Part shown: piece by piece, positions 20,158 to 30,108 of the stretch | How positions within the stretch are numbered: the stretch's first letter is position 1 | How the letters are laid out: every line of letters starts with the position of its first letter | Made by a program: the position numbers and the translations under genes | Assembly: GCA_029880545.1 (NCBI GenBank) | Contig: JAOUOD010000012.1 | Span: 1-64,000, forward strand | Reading direction: 5' to 3' | Length of the DNA stretch: 64,000 bases | From: Gammaproteobacteria bacterium | GTDB lineage: Bacteria > Pseudomonadota > Gammaproteobacteria > Acidiferrobacterales > SZUA-150 | The notes under the pieces: generated by a model | Databases searched by the model: none | Seen by the model: only the letters and a program-made list of their open reading frames with translations | What the model was told of the DNA's origin: nothing

Positions 20158-22053
20158 CTACTCTTTTTTGGCAGCGGACGACAAGTCGCCGATTTCTTCC
20201 AGTGTATGGCCCCTCAGTGCAGCCCGGATACCGGCATCCATGCGCCGTGCAGCGAATTCTGATGATGCTTTGTCCAACTCGTCGACAGCTTGTTTTATCC
20301 AATCCAGATCTTGCCCGTCGCGGGCCCTGGAAAGATTACTCATGGCTTCGTCAATACGTACACGTTCCAATGTGTCGAGCAAGGCGTCACCATCCTGAGC
20401 CAGGGCCGCGTGCAATGCTTCCAGCAGGCGGTCGGCATCCACGCGCTGCTCCTGCAGGTTGCGCGCATCCATATCTTCCCGGGCATGTTCAATAGAATCA
20501 CGTAACATGCGCTCAATCTCACCGTCGCTCAACCCGTAAGATGGCTTGACCTCGATCTCGGCGCTGACGCCGCTGATTTCTTCCCGCGCCGAAACATTGA
20601 GCAGGCCATCAGCATCCACCTGGTAGGTCACTCGAATTCGGGCTGCGCCAGCCGCCATCGGCGGGATACCACGCAACTCAAAACGGGCGAGAGAACGGCA
20701 ATCCTGGACCAGTTCACGCTCACCCTGCAAGACATGAATTGCCATGGCGGTCTGGCCGTCCTTGTACGTGGTGAACTCCTGGGCCCGGGCAATGGGGATT
20801 GTCGAGTTACGCGGCACAATGCGTTCGACCATGCCGCCCATAATTTCAATGCCTAAAGACAACGGAATCACATCAAGCAACAGCATTTCACCATCGGGCT
20901 TGTTGCCGGCCAAAACATCGGCCTGGAGTGCAGCACCTATGGCTACGACCTCGTCCGGATTGATATCCGACAGGGCTTCCTGCCCGAAAAATTCCAGAAC
21001 CCGTTCGCGTACGCGCGGCACCCTTGTTGACCCGCCCACCAGCACGACGCCATCTATGGTGTCCACGGTCAAACCGGCATCGCGCAAGGCCCGTCTGCAA
21101 GGCATGATCGTTTTATCAATTAAAGGATCTACCAGGTCGTTGAATTGCTGGCGCGAAAACTCTCCCTGCCAGGCCGACCCTGCTGACAACTTGATAGCGA
21201 TGCTGGTTTGCTCGTTATCTGTCAAAGCTTCCTTGGCTCGCCGCGAAGCCATGACAATCTGGCGCCAGTCACCGGCTCCCGGTTTCTGCTCCAGTCCGGC
21301 CTGCCCCATGATCCAGTAGGCAATTTTCAGATCCATATCATCGCCCCCGAGGGCGGAATCACCGGCCGTGGCCATAACCTGGAATACACCGCTCTCGAGA
21401 CTGAGAATGGAGATATCAAATGTACCGCCACCCAGGTCATAAATGGCGTAGGTTCCGGTAGGATTTTTGTCCAACCCGTAGGCTACGGCGGCTGCCGTCG
21501 GTTCATTCAGCAAGCGTAAAACATGAAGCCCGGCCAGTCGCGCCGCATCCTTGGTAGCCTGTCGCTGTGCATCATCGAAATACGCGGGAACCGTGATCAC
21601 GGCACCGGTCAACTCCCCTCCCAGGGTAGCCTCCGCCCGGGAGCGCAATACACGAAGAATCTCGGCCGAGATTTCGACGGCGCTTTTATCGCCCTGGCAG
21701 GTCTGTATACGGGGCACGCCGCTGTTATCGCTGTTGATTATGCGGTAGTGATGGTCATCAGCGGCTATGTCGTCGGCACCGCGACCCATGAACCGCTTCA
21801 CCGAGATTATGGTATTAAGCGGATCTTCGTGGGCATTTTTCAGTGCCTCGGCGCCAACAATCACTGCCTGGTCTGAATAACGTACCACGGACGGCAGAAT
21901 ACGGCTGCCGTCTGCGCCAGGCAGAATATCGGCTGCGCCACTGCGCACGCTGGCCACAAGAGAATGCGTGGTGCCAAGATCAATTCCTGCCGCCAGCCGA
22001 TGCTCATGAGGCGCGGTAGATTCTCCCGGTTCGCTGATTTGAAGTAGTGCCAT
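20158..22053 (-). CDS. hscA: Fe-S specialised Hsp70 chaperone HscA
   Basis: A 631-residue Hsp70. The nucleotide-binding domain starts [14 protein letters not shown] and includes [15 protein letters not shown] and [10 protein letters not shown]. The substrate-binding and lid domains follow. It drives cluster release from IscU, recognising the LPPVK motif, which is present in the IscU encoded here. It lies between hscB and fdx, 20 bases after hscB. Confidence 0.96.
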   Translation of the reverse strand: MALLQISEPGESTAPHEHRLAAGIDLGTTHSLVASVRSGAADILPGADGSRILPSVVRYSDQAVIVGAEALKNAHEDPLNTIISVKRFMGRGADDIAADDHHYRIINSDNSGVPRIQTCQGDKSAVEISAEILRVLRSRAEATLGGELTGAVITVPAYFDDAQRQATKDAARLAGLHVLRLLNEPTAAAVAYGLDKNPTGTYAIYDLGGGTFDISILSLESGVFQVMATAGDSALGGDDMDLKIAYWIMGQAGLEQKPGAGDWRQIVMASRRAKEALTDNEQTSIAIKLSAGSAWQGEFSRQQFNDLVDPLIDKTIMPCRRALRDAGLTVDTIDGVVLVGGSTRVPRVRERVLEFFGQEALSDINPDEVVAIGAALQADVLAGNKPDGEMLLLDVIPLSLGIEIMGGMVERIVPRNSTIPIARAQEFTTYKDGQTAMAIHVLQGERELVQDCRSLARFELRGIPPMAAGAARIRVTYQVDADGLLNVSAREEISGVSAEIEVKPSYGLSDGEIERMLRDSIEHAREDMDARNLQEQRVDADRLLEALHAALAQDGDALLDTLERVRIDEAMSNLSRARDGQDLDWIKQAVDELDKASSEFAARRMDAGIRAALRGHTLEEIGDLSSAAKKE

Positions 22054-22073
22054 ATCAAACTGCCAGCCTGTTG

Positions 22074-22625
22074 TCAGAACAGGCTTTCTTCAATCTCTTC
22101 AATTTGCATTTTGAGTTTGTCCAGGAATTGCAGCTCCCGGACATGAGTGCGTGCAGCCGACAGATCATCATTGTTCAGTTCTGTTCTCAGCTGATCAACA
22201 CGACGGTTAAAGGCATTGTTCACGTCCTTTGACAGCGATTGCAATACCGGACCCGCGTCATCAGCAGGCCCGCTTCGAACGGCATCGAGCTGTTCACGCC
22301 ATTCCATTTGCTCCATCAGGAAAGCCGGGTTCATCGCCGTATCGGTTTCATCATTCACACTGATGCCTGCCAGTTCCAGCAAATATCGCGCTCGCGCCAA
22401 CGGGTTCCTGAGTACGCGCAGGCCCTCATTGATCGAGGCAGTCAGCTCCATGGCCATGCGCCTTTCCTGCTCGGAGCCGGACGCAAACCGGTCTGGATGA
22501 AACTGCTGCTGCAGGCTGCGATAACGATTGTTCAGCCCGGGCAGATCCACATCAAACCGGGCAGGCAGACCAAACAATTCAAAATAATTTTTGCCGACGC
22601 CCGGCTGCATGGTCGACAATGACAA
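22074..22625 (-). CDS. hscB: Co-chaperone HscB
   Basis: A 183-residue J-domain protein. The J domain includes [13 protein letters not shown] and the HPD tripeptide in QQFHPDRFA; the C-terminal three-helix domain binds IscU. It delivers IscU to HscA. A second in-frame ATG five codons in (22610) is an alternative start. Confidence 0.95.
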   Translation of the reverse strand: MSLSTMQPGVGKNYFELFGLPARFDVDLPGLNNRYRSLQQQFHPDRFASGSEQERRMAMELTASINEGLRVLRNPLARARYLLELAGISVNDETDTAMNPAFLMEQMEWREQLDAVRSGPADDAGPVLQSLSKDVNNAFNRRVDQLRTELNNDDLSAARTHVRELQFLDKLKMQIEEIEESLF

Positions 22626-22637
22626 TCCGGAGCAAGG

Positions 22638-22961
22638 TCAGACGGTGAAGCTTTCGCCGCAACCGCACTCATCCTTGACGTTGGGATTGTTAAACTTGAA
22701 GCCTTCGTTCAGACCTTCCTTGGTGTAATCAAGCTCGGTACCATCGATATACACAAGGCTCTTGGGATCAACAAATATCCTGATGCCATGACTTTCAAAC
22801 ACCTGGTCCGACTGTTCCACGGTATCGACAAACTCAAGCACATAGGCCAGGCCCGAACAACCGGTGGTCTTGATACCAAGGCGAAGCCCTTCACCTTTTC
22901 CGCGCTTGGCGAAAAAGGCATTCACTCGCTCGGCAGCTACGTTTGTCATGGTAATCGCCAT
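22638..22961 (-). CDS. iscA: Iron-sulfur assembly protein IscA
   Basis: A 107-residue A-type carrier with the three conserved cysteines C35, C99 and C101 (GCSGLAY and DECGCGESF). It moves clusters, especially [4Fe-4S], to target enzymes. It lies between iscU and hscB in the standard order. Confidence 0.96.
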   Translation of the reverse strand: MAITMTNVAAERVNAFFAKRGKGEGLRLGIKTTGCSGLAYVLEFVDTVEQSDQVFESHGIRIFVDPKSLVYIDGTELDYTKEGLNEGFKFNNPNVKDECGCGESFTV

Positions 22962-22996
22962 ATCAATACCCCTGTTGAATCACGATCTGTCGGGCT

Positions 22997-23383
22997 TCAG
23001 CCCTTGTTTCGTTTCGCCATCAGGTCTTCGACTGCAGCCTTGATAGCATCTTCCGCCAGAACCGAGCAATGTACCTTCACTGGAGGCAGTGCAAGTTCTT
23101 CAGCAATATCGGAATTCTTGATCCTTTGCGCTTCTTCCAGGGTCTTGCCTTTTACCCACTCGGTAACAAGCGAGCTTGAAGCAATGGCGGATCCGCAACC
23201 GTAGGTCTTGAATCGGGCATCCTCGATAACACCGTTGTCGTTCACCTGTATCTGCAGACGCATCACGTCCCCACAGGCTGGTGCGCCAACCATACCGGTA
23301 CCCACATTGTCAGCTCCTGTATCCAGCGTACCGACATTGCGCGGGTTTTCGTAGTGATCCATGACTTTGTCACTATAGGCCAT
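22997..23383 (-). CDS. iscU: Iron-sulfur cluster scaffold IscU
   Basis: A 128-residue scaffold on which clusters are built. Ligand cysteines C37, C63 and C106 are present, as is the HscA-recognition motif LPPVK (99-103). Length matches the E. coli protein. It is the third gene of the operon. Confidence 0.97.
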   Translation of the reverse strand: MAYSDKVMDHYENPRNVGTLDTGADNVGTGMVGAPACGDVMRLQIQVNDNGVIEDARFKTYGCGSAIASSSLVTEWVKGKTLEEAQRIKNSDIAEELALPPVKVHCSVLAEDAIKAAVEDLMAKRNKG

Positions 23384-23432
23384 GAGTTATCTCCTGATTA
23401 CATCAAGTCAATCGGCGTCCAAACCCGGAGGC

Positions 23433-24650
23433 TTAATGGGCTGCCCATTGCACACTGTTTAAATCGATACCTTCCTTGTACATATCCCAAAGTGGGGACA
23501 GATCGCGTAATTTCTGGATCTTATCCTTGACCAGAGCCACAACAAAATCCACTTCTTCTTCAGTCGTAAACCGGCCCATTGTAAAACGAATGGACGAATG
23601 CGCCAGCTCATCCGGCCTGCCAATAGCACGTAATACGTATGAAGGCTCAAGACTGGCAGAGGTACACGCAGAGCCTGATGAAACGGCCACGTCTTTAAGC
23701 GCCATCATCAGGGATTCACCTTCAACAAAATTGAAACTGATGTTCAGGTTTCCGGGAATGCGCTGCCCCATGTCACCGTTGATATAGACTTCCTCAATAT
23801 CCTTGATACCGTCGAGCAGACGATCACGCAAGGCGCGCAAACGCACAGCTTCACCGGCCATTTCTTCTCGGGCTATACGAAATGCCTCGCCCATGCCGAC
23901 GATTTGATGGGTTGGCAACGTGCCTGAACGCATGCCGCGCTCGTGACCGCCACCATGCATCTGTGCTTCAAGGCGAACACGTGGCTTGCGTCGCACATAC
24001 AGCGCGCCGATACCCTTGGGGCCGTAAATCTTGTGGGCCGACAGGGATAACAAATCAATATTCATGGCATCAACGTCGATTTCCACCTTACCGGCACTTT
24101 GGGCGGCATCGGTGTGAAACAGTATGCCTTTTCCACGACAAAGTTTGCCGATGGCGGCAACATCCTGAACCACGCCAATCTCGTTGTTCACGTGCATAAT
24201 GGATACCAGGATGGTGTCATCACGCATTGCCGCTTCGAGCTTGGCCAGGTCAATCAGGCCGTTTTCTTCCGGCTCCATGTAGGTGGTTTCAAAGCCTTCA
24301 CGTTCGAGCTGGCGACATGTATCAAGGATCGCCTTGTGTTCAGTCTTGCTGGTAATAATATGCTTGCCCTTCTTGCCGTAAAAATGGGCCACACCCTTTA
24401 TTGCCAGGTTATCTGATTCTGTCGCGCCCGACGTCCAGACGATTTCCTTGGGATCGGCACCAATCAGGGCCGCAACATTAGCGCGCGCGTCTTCGACCGC
24501 CTTTTCAGCCGCCCAGCCATAAGCATGAGAACGTGACGCCGGGTTTCCAAATTCACCATCCGGTCTGAGATACTGGCACATTTGGTCTGCCACCCGGGGA
24601 TCCACGGGGGTGGTAGCTGAATAATCCATGTACACGGGCTTTTTCATCAA
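23433..24650 (-). CDS. iscS: Cysteine desulfurase IscS
   Basis: A 405-residue PLP enzyme that removes sulfur from cysteine for Fe-S clusters, tRNA thiolation and cofactors. PLP Lys207 is in [11 protein letters not shown], and the catalytic Cys329 is in [16 protein letters not shown] on the mobile loop. The C-terminal tail binding IscU is intact. A 150-base gap with a hairpin separates it from iscR. Confidence 0.97.
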   Translation of the reverse strand: MMKKPVYMDYSATTPVDPRVADQMCQYLRPDGEFGNPASRSHAYGWAAEKAVEDARANVAALIGADPKEIVWTSGATESDNLAIKGVAHFYGKKGKHIITSKTEHKAILDTCRQLEREGFETTYMEPEENGLIDLAKLEAAMRDDTILVSIMHVNNEIGVVQDVAAIGKLCRGKGILFHTDAAQSAGKVEIDVDAMNIDLLSLSAHKIYGPKGIGALYVRRKPRVRLEAQMHGGGHERGMRSGTLPTHQIVGMGEAFRIAREEMAGEAVRLRALRDRLLDGIKDIEEVYINGDMGQRIPGNLNISFNFVEGESLMMALKDVAVSSGSACTSASLEPSYVLRAIGRPDELAHSSIRFTMGRFTTEEEVDFVVALVKDKIQKLRDLSPLWDMYKEGIDLNSVQWAAH

Positions 24651-24776
24651 TTCACTGCCTCAATCTGTCACTACCATCCGCGACAACCCGACATCTCGGC
24701 GCCGGCCGCGGGTAAAATTTGATTACCTGTGGGAGCCCTTCAGGGGGCGCAAGTCTACCGCCTATAACTGAGCGAT

Positions 24777-24803
24777 AAAAGGGGTTTTTCGGGAGAAAAC
24801 CCC
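24777..24803 (-). terminator. Terminator-like hairpin between iscR and iscS
   Basis: On the minus strand GGGGTTTT, a short loop and AAAACCCC are followed by TTTTATC. The stem begins at the iscR stop codon. It could partly terminate transcription or protect the iscR 3' end, separating regulator from structural gene output. The rest of the 24651-24777 gap shows no other clear element. Confidence 0.6.
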
Positions 24804-25267
24804 TAGTTACCGCCACTTGCCATAGAGCGATCCTGTGAGCCCTGGCGTATCGACACCTCTTGAACATGAGGGCGATTTACCAGATCCGCCAGCGAGATTT
24901 CGCTTAGAAAAGAATAAATTCGGTCACTGAGATCTTCCCACAAACTATGGGTCAGGCAAGGCTCGTCACCACTGCAGTTGGAATGGCCGCCGCATTTGCG
25001 GGCATCAATATTTTCATTTATTGCCACGACGATTTCGGCCACGGAGATTTGTGCCGGTTCCCGTGCCAGGTTGTAACCGCCACCGGGGCCACGAACACTG
25101 TCAACCAATCCATTCCTGCGCAGCTTGGCGAATAATTGCTCTAGATATGACAGCGAAATACCCTGTCTTTTGGCAATATCGGCGAGCGTGACCGCGCCCT
25201 GGTTATAGCGCAAACCCAGATCGAGCATAGCTGTCACTGCGTAACGGCCTTTGGTTGTCAGTTTCAT
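24803..25267 (-). CDS. iscR: Isc operon regulator IscR
   Basis: A 154-residue Rrf2-family regulator with an N-terminal winged helix (LTTKGRYAVTAMLDLG) and the [2Fe-2S] ligands C92, C98 and C104, at the same positions as in E. coli. The holo form represses the isc operon. A good IscR type 1 site covers its promoter, so autoregulation is likely. First gene of the operon. Confidence 0.97.
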   Translation of the reverse strand: MKLTTKGRYAVTAMLDLGLRYNQGAVTLADIAKRQGISLSYLEQLFAKLRRNGLVDSVRGPGGGYNLAREPAQISVAEIVVAINENIDARKCGGHSNCSGDEPCLTHSLWEDLSDRIYSFLSEISLADLVNRPHVQEVSIRQGSQDRSMASGGN

Positions 25268-25298
25268 GATTTATCACCCAAGGTTATTTGCTGGCGCT

Positions 25299-25326
25299 AG
25301 TCTACATTCCTGACAAATTTAGTCAA
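25299..25326 (-). promoter_or_regulatory. isc operon sigma70 promoter
   Basis: Minus strand: -35 TTGACT (25321-25326) and -10 TAGACT (25299-25304), 16-base spacer. It lies about 30 bases upstream of the iscR start and overlaps the IscR site. Confidence 0.65.
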
Positions 25327-25330
25327 GTAT
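25306..25330 (-). promoter_or_regulatory. IscR type 1 binding site
   Basis: A 25-base imperfect palindrome beginning ATACTTGACT and ending GTCAGGAAT on the minus strand agrees with the known IscR type 1 consensus at about 23 of 25 positions by my alignment. It covers the -35 box, which fits repression by [2Fe-2S]-IscR. Confidence 0.75.
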
Positions 25331-25379
25331 AATGTCCAGATCAACCGTGGGGTCTAGAGGGGCCTGTCGGGGTGTCGTA

Positions 25380-26132
25380 TCAGTCGTCTTCGAGATGCTC
25401 GACCCGGAGTTCCGGCAGATCCAGGTCCGCCATATCGAGTCCATGCAGCTTCAGCGCCTTGCAGATCTGCTCAAGTTTCTCGTCTACGTTGTGCATGTGA
25501 TCAAGCATGCAATCAACCGCGTGGGCGACAGGATCGGGCATATCCGGTCGCTGGCCATAAGCATCAAAGCCAATCTTGCGCGCCATGGCTTCGCGCCTGG
25601 CACTGCCTTCCTTGCGCTCACTGGCAGCCACAACCCGGCCCGGAATGCCTACAACCGTTGCATTGTCAGGAACATCCTTTACCACCACCGAGTTGGAACC
25701 GATTCGGGCGCCGTCACCAATATGAATCGGCCCCAGCACCTTGGCCCCGGCGCCAACCACAACATTATTGCCCAACGTCGGATGGCGTTTTTCTTTTTGC
25801 CAGCTGGTACCGCCAAGGGTGACGCCGTGATACAGCGTACAATCGTCACCGATCTCGGCGGTCTCACCGATAACCACGCCCATACCGTGATCAATAAAGA
25901 ACCGCCGACCGATTGTGGCGCCAGGATGGATTTCGATCCCCGTTATCCAGCGCCCGGTCTGGGACACCATTCGCGCCAACCAGTAAAGGCGCCAGCGCCA
26001 TAGCCGGTGCGCGAGACGATGCAACGCCACGGCATGCACACCCGGGTAGGCAAACAGGATTTCCATTACCGAACGCGCTGCCGGATCGCGCTGCCGGATC
26101 GAAGCAATATATTTAGCAAATGAAGAAGACAT
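25380..26132 (-). CDS. cysE: Serine O-acetyltransferase
   Basis: A 250-residue acyltransferase making O-acetylserine for cysteine synthesis, which supplies IscS. After a helical N-terminal part ([19 protein letters not shown]) comes the left-handed beta-helix of hexapeptide repeats with [24 protein letters not shown] and [12 protein letters not shown] at 26162 would add ten residues; I prefer the ATG at 26132 because the resulting N terminus matches the short CysE class. It lies upstream of iscR on the same strand. Confidence 0.93.
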   Translation of the reverse strand: MSSSFAKYIASIRQRDPAARSVMEILFAYPGVHAVALHRLAHRLWRWRLYWLARMVSQTGRWITGIEIHPGATIGRRFFIDHGMGVVIGETAEIGDDCTLYHGVTLGGTSWQKEKRHPTLGNNVVVGAGAKVLGPIHIGDGARIGSNSVVVKDVPDNATVVGIPGRVVAASERKEGSARREAMARKIGFDAYGQRPDMPDPVAHAVDCMLDHMHNVDEKLEQICKALKLHGLDMADLDLPELRVEHLEDD

Positions 26133-26177
26133 AGATGCCAATGGTAAGCCAGATACTGACACGAAACCAAGTTGTCA

Positions 26178-26948
26178 TTATTTTCCGGAAGTTGATCGCT
26201 GCACGGCGGTCAGGATGCCTCGCAGTATGTTGACCTCTTTTTCATCCGGCTGGGCACGATTAAATAATCGCTGCAGGCGTCGCATCAATAATTTTGGTTC
26301 GCCCGGATCAAGAAATCCTGTTTGTTCGAGTGTCGCCTGCAAGTGGCTGTAAAAGCCTTCCATTTGTGCGCGCGTCGCCGTCTGGGCCGGCGTTGACCCC
26401 TGCCCTGGCAACACAGCCCCGGCAGCACGGCGCAATTCGTAACAGAGAATCTGAACGGCCGAACCGAGATTCAGCGATGCGTAGTCCGGGTTGGCGGGAA
26501 TCGATACCATGGCATGGCATCGATCCAGTTCCTCATTGGTCAACCCCATGCGCTCCCGACCAAAGACCACAGCCACTTTTCCTCCTGGCGCAGCTTCAAT
26601 CATTTTTTTGGCGCACTCGTTGGCGCTCCACAATGGCCAGTCGATATGACGACTACGGGCACTGGTACCCACCACCAGGTGACAGTCAGCGATAGCCGCA
26701 TCCAGGCTGCTGAAAATTTGTGCACTCTCCAGCAGGTCAGCGGCACCTGATGCGCGAGCCGTGGCGTGCTCGCTGGGAAAATCCCTGGGCTCAACAAGCC
26801 GGAGCGCGGTGACCCCCATGGTTTTCATGGCGCGCGCAGCAGCGCCTATATTTCCCGGGTGCGTGGGATTCACCAGAACTATGCACACCGATGACAGGCG
26901 ACCCATATCACCGACATCAGTGAATTCCGAGGTAATTTTTTTGCTCAA
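26178..26948 (-). CDS. trmJ: tRNA (cytidine/uridine-2'-O-)-methyltransferase TrmJ
   Basis: A 256-residue SPOUT methyltransferase modifying position 32 of tRNAs. SPOUT motifs are visible: VLVNPTHPGNIGAAARAMKTMG, VVFGRERMGLTNEEL and NPDYASLNLGSAVQILCYEL. The TTG start at 26948 has AAGGGGA upstream; an ATG at 26906 is possible. Divergent from suhB, as in E. coli. Confidence 0.93.
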   Translation of the reverse strand: MSKKITSEFTDVGDMGRLSSVCIVLVNPTHPGNIGAAARAMKTMGVTALRLVEPRDFPSEHATARASGAADLLESAQIFSSLDAAIADCHLVVGTSARSRHIDWPLWSANECAKKMIEAAPGGKVAVVFGRERMGLTNEELDRCHAMVSIPANPDYASLNLGSAVQILCYELRRAAGAVLPGQGSTPAQTATRAQMEGFYSHLQATLEQTGFLDPGEPKLLMRRLQRLFNRAQPDEKEVNILRGILTAVQRSTSGK

Positions 26949-27031
26949 AACCGAATTTCCCCTTTGAATAACCCTCGCACATCATTAAAATTCGCGCCTC
27001 TTTCTGAGCCAGCTACGCAGGAGCCTCGCCG

Positions 27032-27817
27032 ATGCAACCCGTCCTGAAAATCGCCATCAAGGCAGCACGTCGAGCCGGAAGCATCATTCTGCGTCACGCC
27101 AATCGCCTGGATACCCTGAATATCGAGAACAAGGGTCGGAATGATTTTGTCTCTGAAGTCGATCATATGGCCGAGCAGGACATTATCAATACCATTCGCC
27201 AGGCATACCCGGATCATGCCATTTTAGCCGAGGAAAGCGGCAGCCATCAGGGAAATAATTTTGAGTGGGTCATTGATCCGCTGGATGGCACTACCAACTT
27301 TCTCCACGGTTACCCGAATTATGCCGTGTCCATTGCCATGAAACACAGGGGCAAGCTTGAGGCAGCAGTGGTATTCGATCCGCTTCGTGATGAACTGTTC
27401 ACAGCCTACCGTGGCGAGGGCGCCCAGCTCAATGATCGGCGCATCAGGGTGAGCGGCGTAAAACGCATGGAAAATGCCTTGCTGGGCACCGGTTTCCCGT
27501 TCAGGAACAAGGACAACCTCGAACCCTGGATCGCCATCTTCCGCGAATTCGTCGGCAACACCAGTGGTGTGCGTCGTGCCGGATCAGCAGCACTGGACCT
27601 GGCGCATGTCGCCAGCGGTCGCCTGGACGGGTTTTGGGAATTCGGGCTCAATACTTGGGACATCGCTGCTGGCTGTTTGCTCATCCAGGAGGCTGGCGGC
27701 ATGGTCAGCGGCTTTGGCGGGAGCAATGATTTCCTGGAGACCGGGAATGTTCTTGCCGGAAGCCCGGAAATCTATGACCAAATGCTACCGATCATCAAAA
27801 ATATTCATACCGGATGA
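27032..27817 (+). CDS. suhB: Inositol-1-monophosphatase family protein SuhB
   Basis: A 261-residue Mg2+-dependent phosphatase. Metal-binding motifs are present: EES (LAEESGSHQ), DPLDGTTNF and WDIAAG. In E. coli SuhB also joins rRNA antitermination complexes. A Shine-Dalgarno CAGGAG precedes the ATG. Divergent from trmJ across 83 bases. Confidence 0.95.
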   Translation: MQPVLKIAIKAARRAGSIILRHANRLDTLNIENKGRNDFVSEVDHMAEQDIINTIRQAYPDHAILAEESGSHQGNNFEWVIDPLDGTTNFLHGYPNYAVSIAMKHRGKLEAAVVFDPLRDELFTAYRGEGAQLNDRRIRVSGVKRMENALLGTGFPFRNKDNLEPWIAIFREFVGNTSGVRRAGSAALDLAHVASGRLDGFWEFGLNTWDIAAGCLLIQEAGGMVSGFGGSNDFLETGNVLAGSPEIYDQMLPIIKNIHTG

Positions 27818-27848
27818 AATCAACATTAAACTGGCGGCGTTGAGCGGC

Positions 27849-29576
27849 TCAGGCCTGGGAGCTGTCAGCAAACACGAAGTGCTCGAATGCATTGCTGTGA
27901 TCGGCTAACTTGAGAGCGGTAATACGACGCACCTCGCCGGTTTCTCCGTCAACCAGCTGATAGCTGGCCTTCTCTTCAAACATGCCTGCAGTCGTGACCA
28001 GCGTCGCCGGGCGCTTCAGTATCGGTACCGACGGCAACAACAACGCCTGGCAGTAATCACTGCTACCGGAATCTTTCTTTATCGCCACCGGCCGCGCCGG
28101 GCCGCCCAGCATCTCGATACCAATATCCACGTTCCTGGGCTCGGGTGTTTTTATCCAGCGCACGACACCTAGACGCCAACTGACCTGGTTAACGCCATCA
28201 GCAACTCCGAGAATATCGCCGACGCGAACCTGCTGCCGATCAACCTGTTTCTGGTTCAATTGCAAGCCTGACGGGCTTTCATCATAGATTTGCCAGGTTT
28301 CAACACGATACACGTGACTGGAATGCAGCAGCGACTCCGCCATCATTCTGGGTTTTTTATCGGCAACCGTGGGAACCGTATCGTCGAAATCCAGATAATC
28401 GGAATTTATGGGCTCACCAATGTCCATATCCAGGCCCTCGGGCAAGCTGGCAGGCTCATCGTGTGTCGGCGCCATTTCGGACAATTCCAGGTGACTATCG
28501 GCGAACAAGGGTTTGACGAAGGCGCGCTGGCCACTGGCAAAAAAGTGAATCGCGTTAATGCTGTTGGCCACAAAACATTGACCGCTCTTGCGTATACGAT
28601 CACCACGCCTGCCCGTGGCCAGCCCCCAGGAGCGGCGCATGCGACGTAGCATGTCCAGACAGGCGCCGTGCAGGCAATCTACACCGAGTTTGTTCAGAAC
28701 ACCTGGCTCGCCTTTTTTAAACCGGCGGACAAAGTCCTGGACGGTGGCGGTCAAGGGCAATGCATTCAGCACCCTCAGGCTGTCTGTACCAGTGACACTC
28801 ACCCCCCTTGGGTACGCAACTGGCGGACGATCCGAATCCAGGTCTACGAGAAACTGCCCGGCAACACTGGATACCTTGACGTTACCGTGAATCACGGCGA
28901 CGTCACCCCACAGGCTGATGAACTGGGCAATCTTGCGCCACTCGCCCTCAGGCAACTGGTAGGGATTACACAACCCGAGCAGCATGGCGTCGCGATAACG
29001 TTGTTCAATAACCAGCCCCTGTTCCGGAGTCTGGCCAAAAAAATCGTTTTGTTCGGCAATGCGATAAAGTGTATGCAGTTCTTTCCAGATACCAACGGGA
29101 ATCGGCACATAAACCTGGTAGCAGGACTGCAAGACTTCGGCGAGATAGCGAATCGCCTGCTGGGCCGCGGTGGCCAGGATTTTCTGCTTTCCCATCAGCA
29201 GTCGGGCATTAAGGGCATCGATCAGAATAATCTTGTAGCCAACTGCCATTTCTTGGCGCACTTGCCGGATAAAATCAGCAAGACGACGCTTTTTATCGTT
29301 GAGCGCCATACCCCCGGAGCGCAACCCGGCTGCCAGGTTTTCGGCGGTTCGGGAAACAGGCTCATCGAACAGCGCCATCAATTTCAGCCTGACGGAAACC
29401 GGCAGCTTTTGACGATTCAGTGTATACAGCGACTGGTAGATTTCACGCGCGGCTTCCGGCGCGTTGGCAAGCGGCAACGATGACAGCCACGTGGCCGCGT
29501 CCTTGGGATCGGTCTCGGCCACCCAGGCCGACACCTTCAGTTCGGGTACATAGAGCCCGTGATTATTTTCCGCCAT
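27849..29576 (-). CDS. Large hypothetical protein with C-terminal PilZ-like domain
   Basis: A 575-residue protein, mostly helical in the first 350 residues (for example KKRRLADFIRQVRQEM), with no signal peptide or membrane helix. The C-terminal part (about 420-500) looks like a PilZ barrel: DESPSG (432-437) fits the [DN]xSxxG half of the c-di-GMP motif, and WRLGVVRW and DIGIEMLGG fit its strands. The RxxxR half is not seen in canonical form (RVETW at the expected place), so c-di-GMP binding is uncertain. It may be a second-messenger sensor or a degenerate relative. Divergent from fdxA, it ends near suhB (convergent). Confidence 0.75.
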   Translation of the reverse strand: MAENNHGLYVPELKVSAWVAETDPKDAATWLSSLPLANAPEAAREIYQSLYTLNRQKLPVSVRLKLMALFDEPVSRTAENLAAGLRSGGMALNDKKRRLADFIRQVRQEMAVGYKIILIDALNARLLMGKQKILATAAQQAIRYLAEVLQSCYQVYVPIPVGIWKELHTLYRIAEQNDFFGQTPEQGLVIEQRYRDAMLLGLCNPYQLPEGEWRKIAQFISLWGDVAVIHGNVKVSSVAGQFLVDLDSDRPPVAYPRGVSVTGTDSLRVLNALPLTATVQDFVRRFKKGEPGVLNKLGVDCLHGACLDMLRRMRRSWGLATGRRGDRIRKSGQCFVANSINAIHFFASGQRAFVKPLFADSHLELSEMAPTHDEPASLPEGLDMDIGEPINSDYLDFDDTVPTVADKKPRMMAESLLHSSHVYRVETWQIYDESPSGLQLNQKQVDRQQVRVGDILGVADGVNQVSWRLGVVRWIKTPEPRNVDIGIEMLGGPARPVAIKKDSGSSDYCQALLLPSVPILKRPATLVTTAGMFEEKASYQLVDGETGEVRRITALKLADHSNAFEHFVFADSSQA

Positions 29577-29784
29577 CGCCTGCAGTCCGTTGAGCCAATA
29601 GATATAACACGATTCTGGACAATTTATTGAAATAACTCAATAGCTTGGAAAATTTTTTTAAACTTCTACTCAGGAAATCGATATGGTGAAGCCTTGTATC
29701 GCCAACTCGCCCGCAGGAGTTTCTCCAACGCTGCTGACGGTGTATCATTCGCCGCCCGAAACAAGGGGAAACTGGAGTTCTTGC

Positions 29785-30108
29785 ATGGCCTACGTCGTTA
29801 CCGAAAACTGTATTAATTGCAAACATACTGATTGTGTCGATGTTTGCCCCGTAGATTGTTTTCATGAAGGCCCGAATTTTCTGGTCATTGATCCGGACGA
29901 ATGCATAGACTGCACCCTTTGCGTACCAGAATGTCCCGTCAACGCTATTTTTGCCGAAGATGAAGTCCCGGCCGACCAGGCGGAATTTATTGAGCTAAAT
30001 GCAGAGCTGTGTAAGTCCTGGCCGGTGTTAACCGAAAAAAGGCCGGCACTGCCCGACGCCGACGAGTGGGATGGCAAACCCGGCAAGCGCGATCTTCTGC
30101 AGCGTTAA
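29785..30108 (+). CDS. fdxA: Seven-iron ferredoxin FdxA
   Basis: A 107-residue ferredoxin with one [3Fe-4S] and one [4Fe-4S] cluster. Ligands come from C9, C17, C21, C25 and C40, C43, C46, C50 (the N-terminal CINC also has C12). The start MAYVVTENC is the family N terminus; the open frame extends 34 codons upstream without conserved sequence. It overlaps the 3' end of the helicase gene by four bases, convergently. Confidence 0.95.
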   Translation: MAYVVTENCINCKHTDCVDVCPVDCFHEGPNFLVIDPDECIDCTLCVPECPVNAIFAEDEVPADQAEFIELNAELCKSWPVLTEKRPALPDADEWDGKPGKRDLLQR

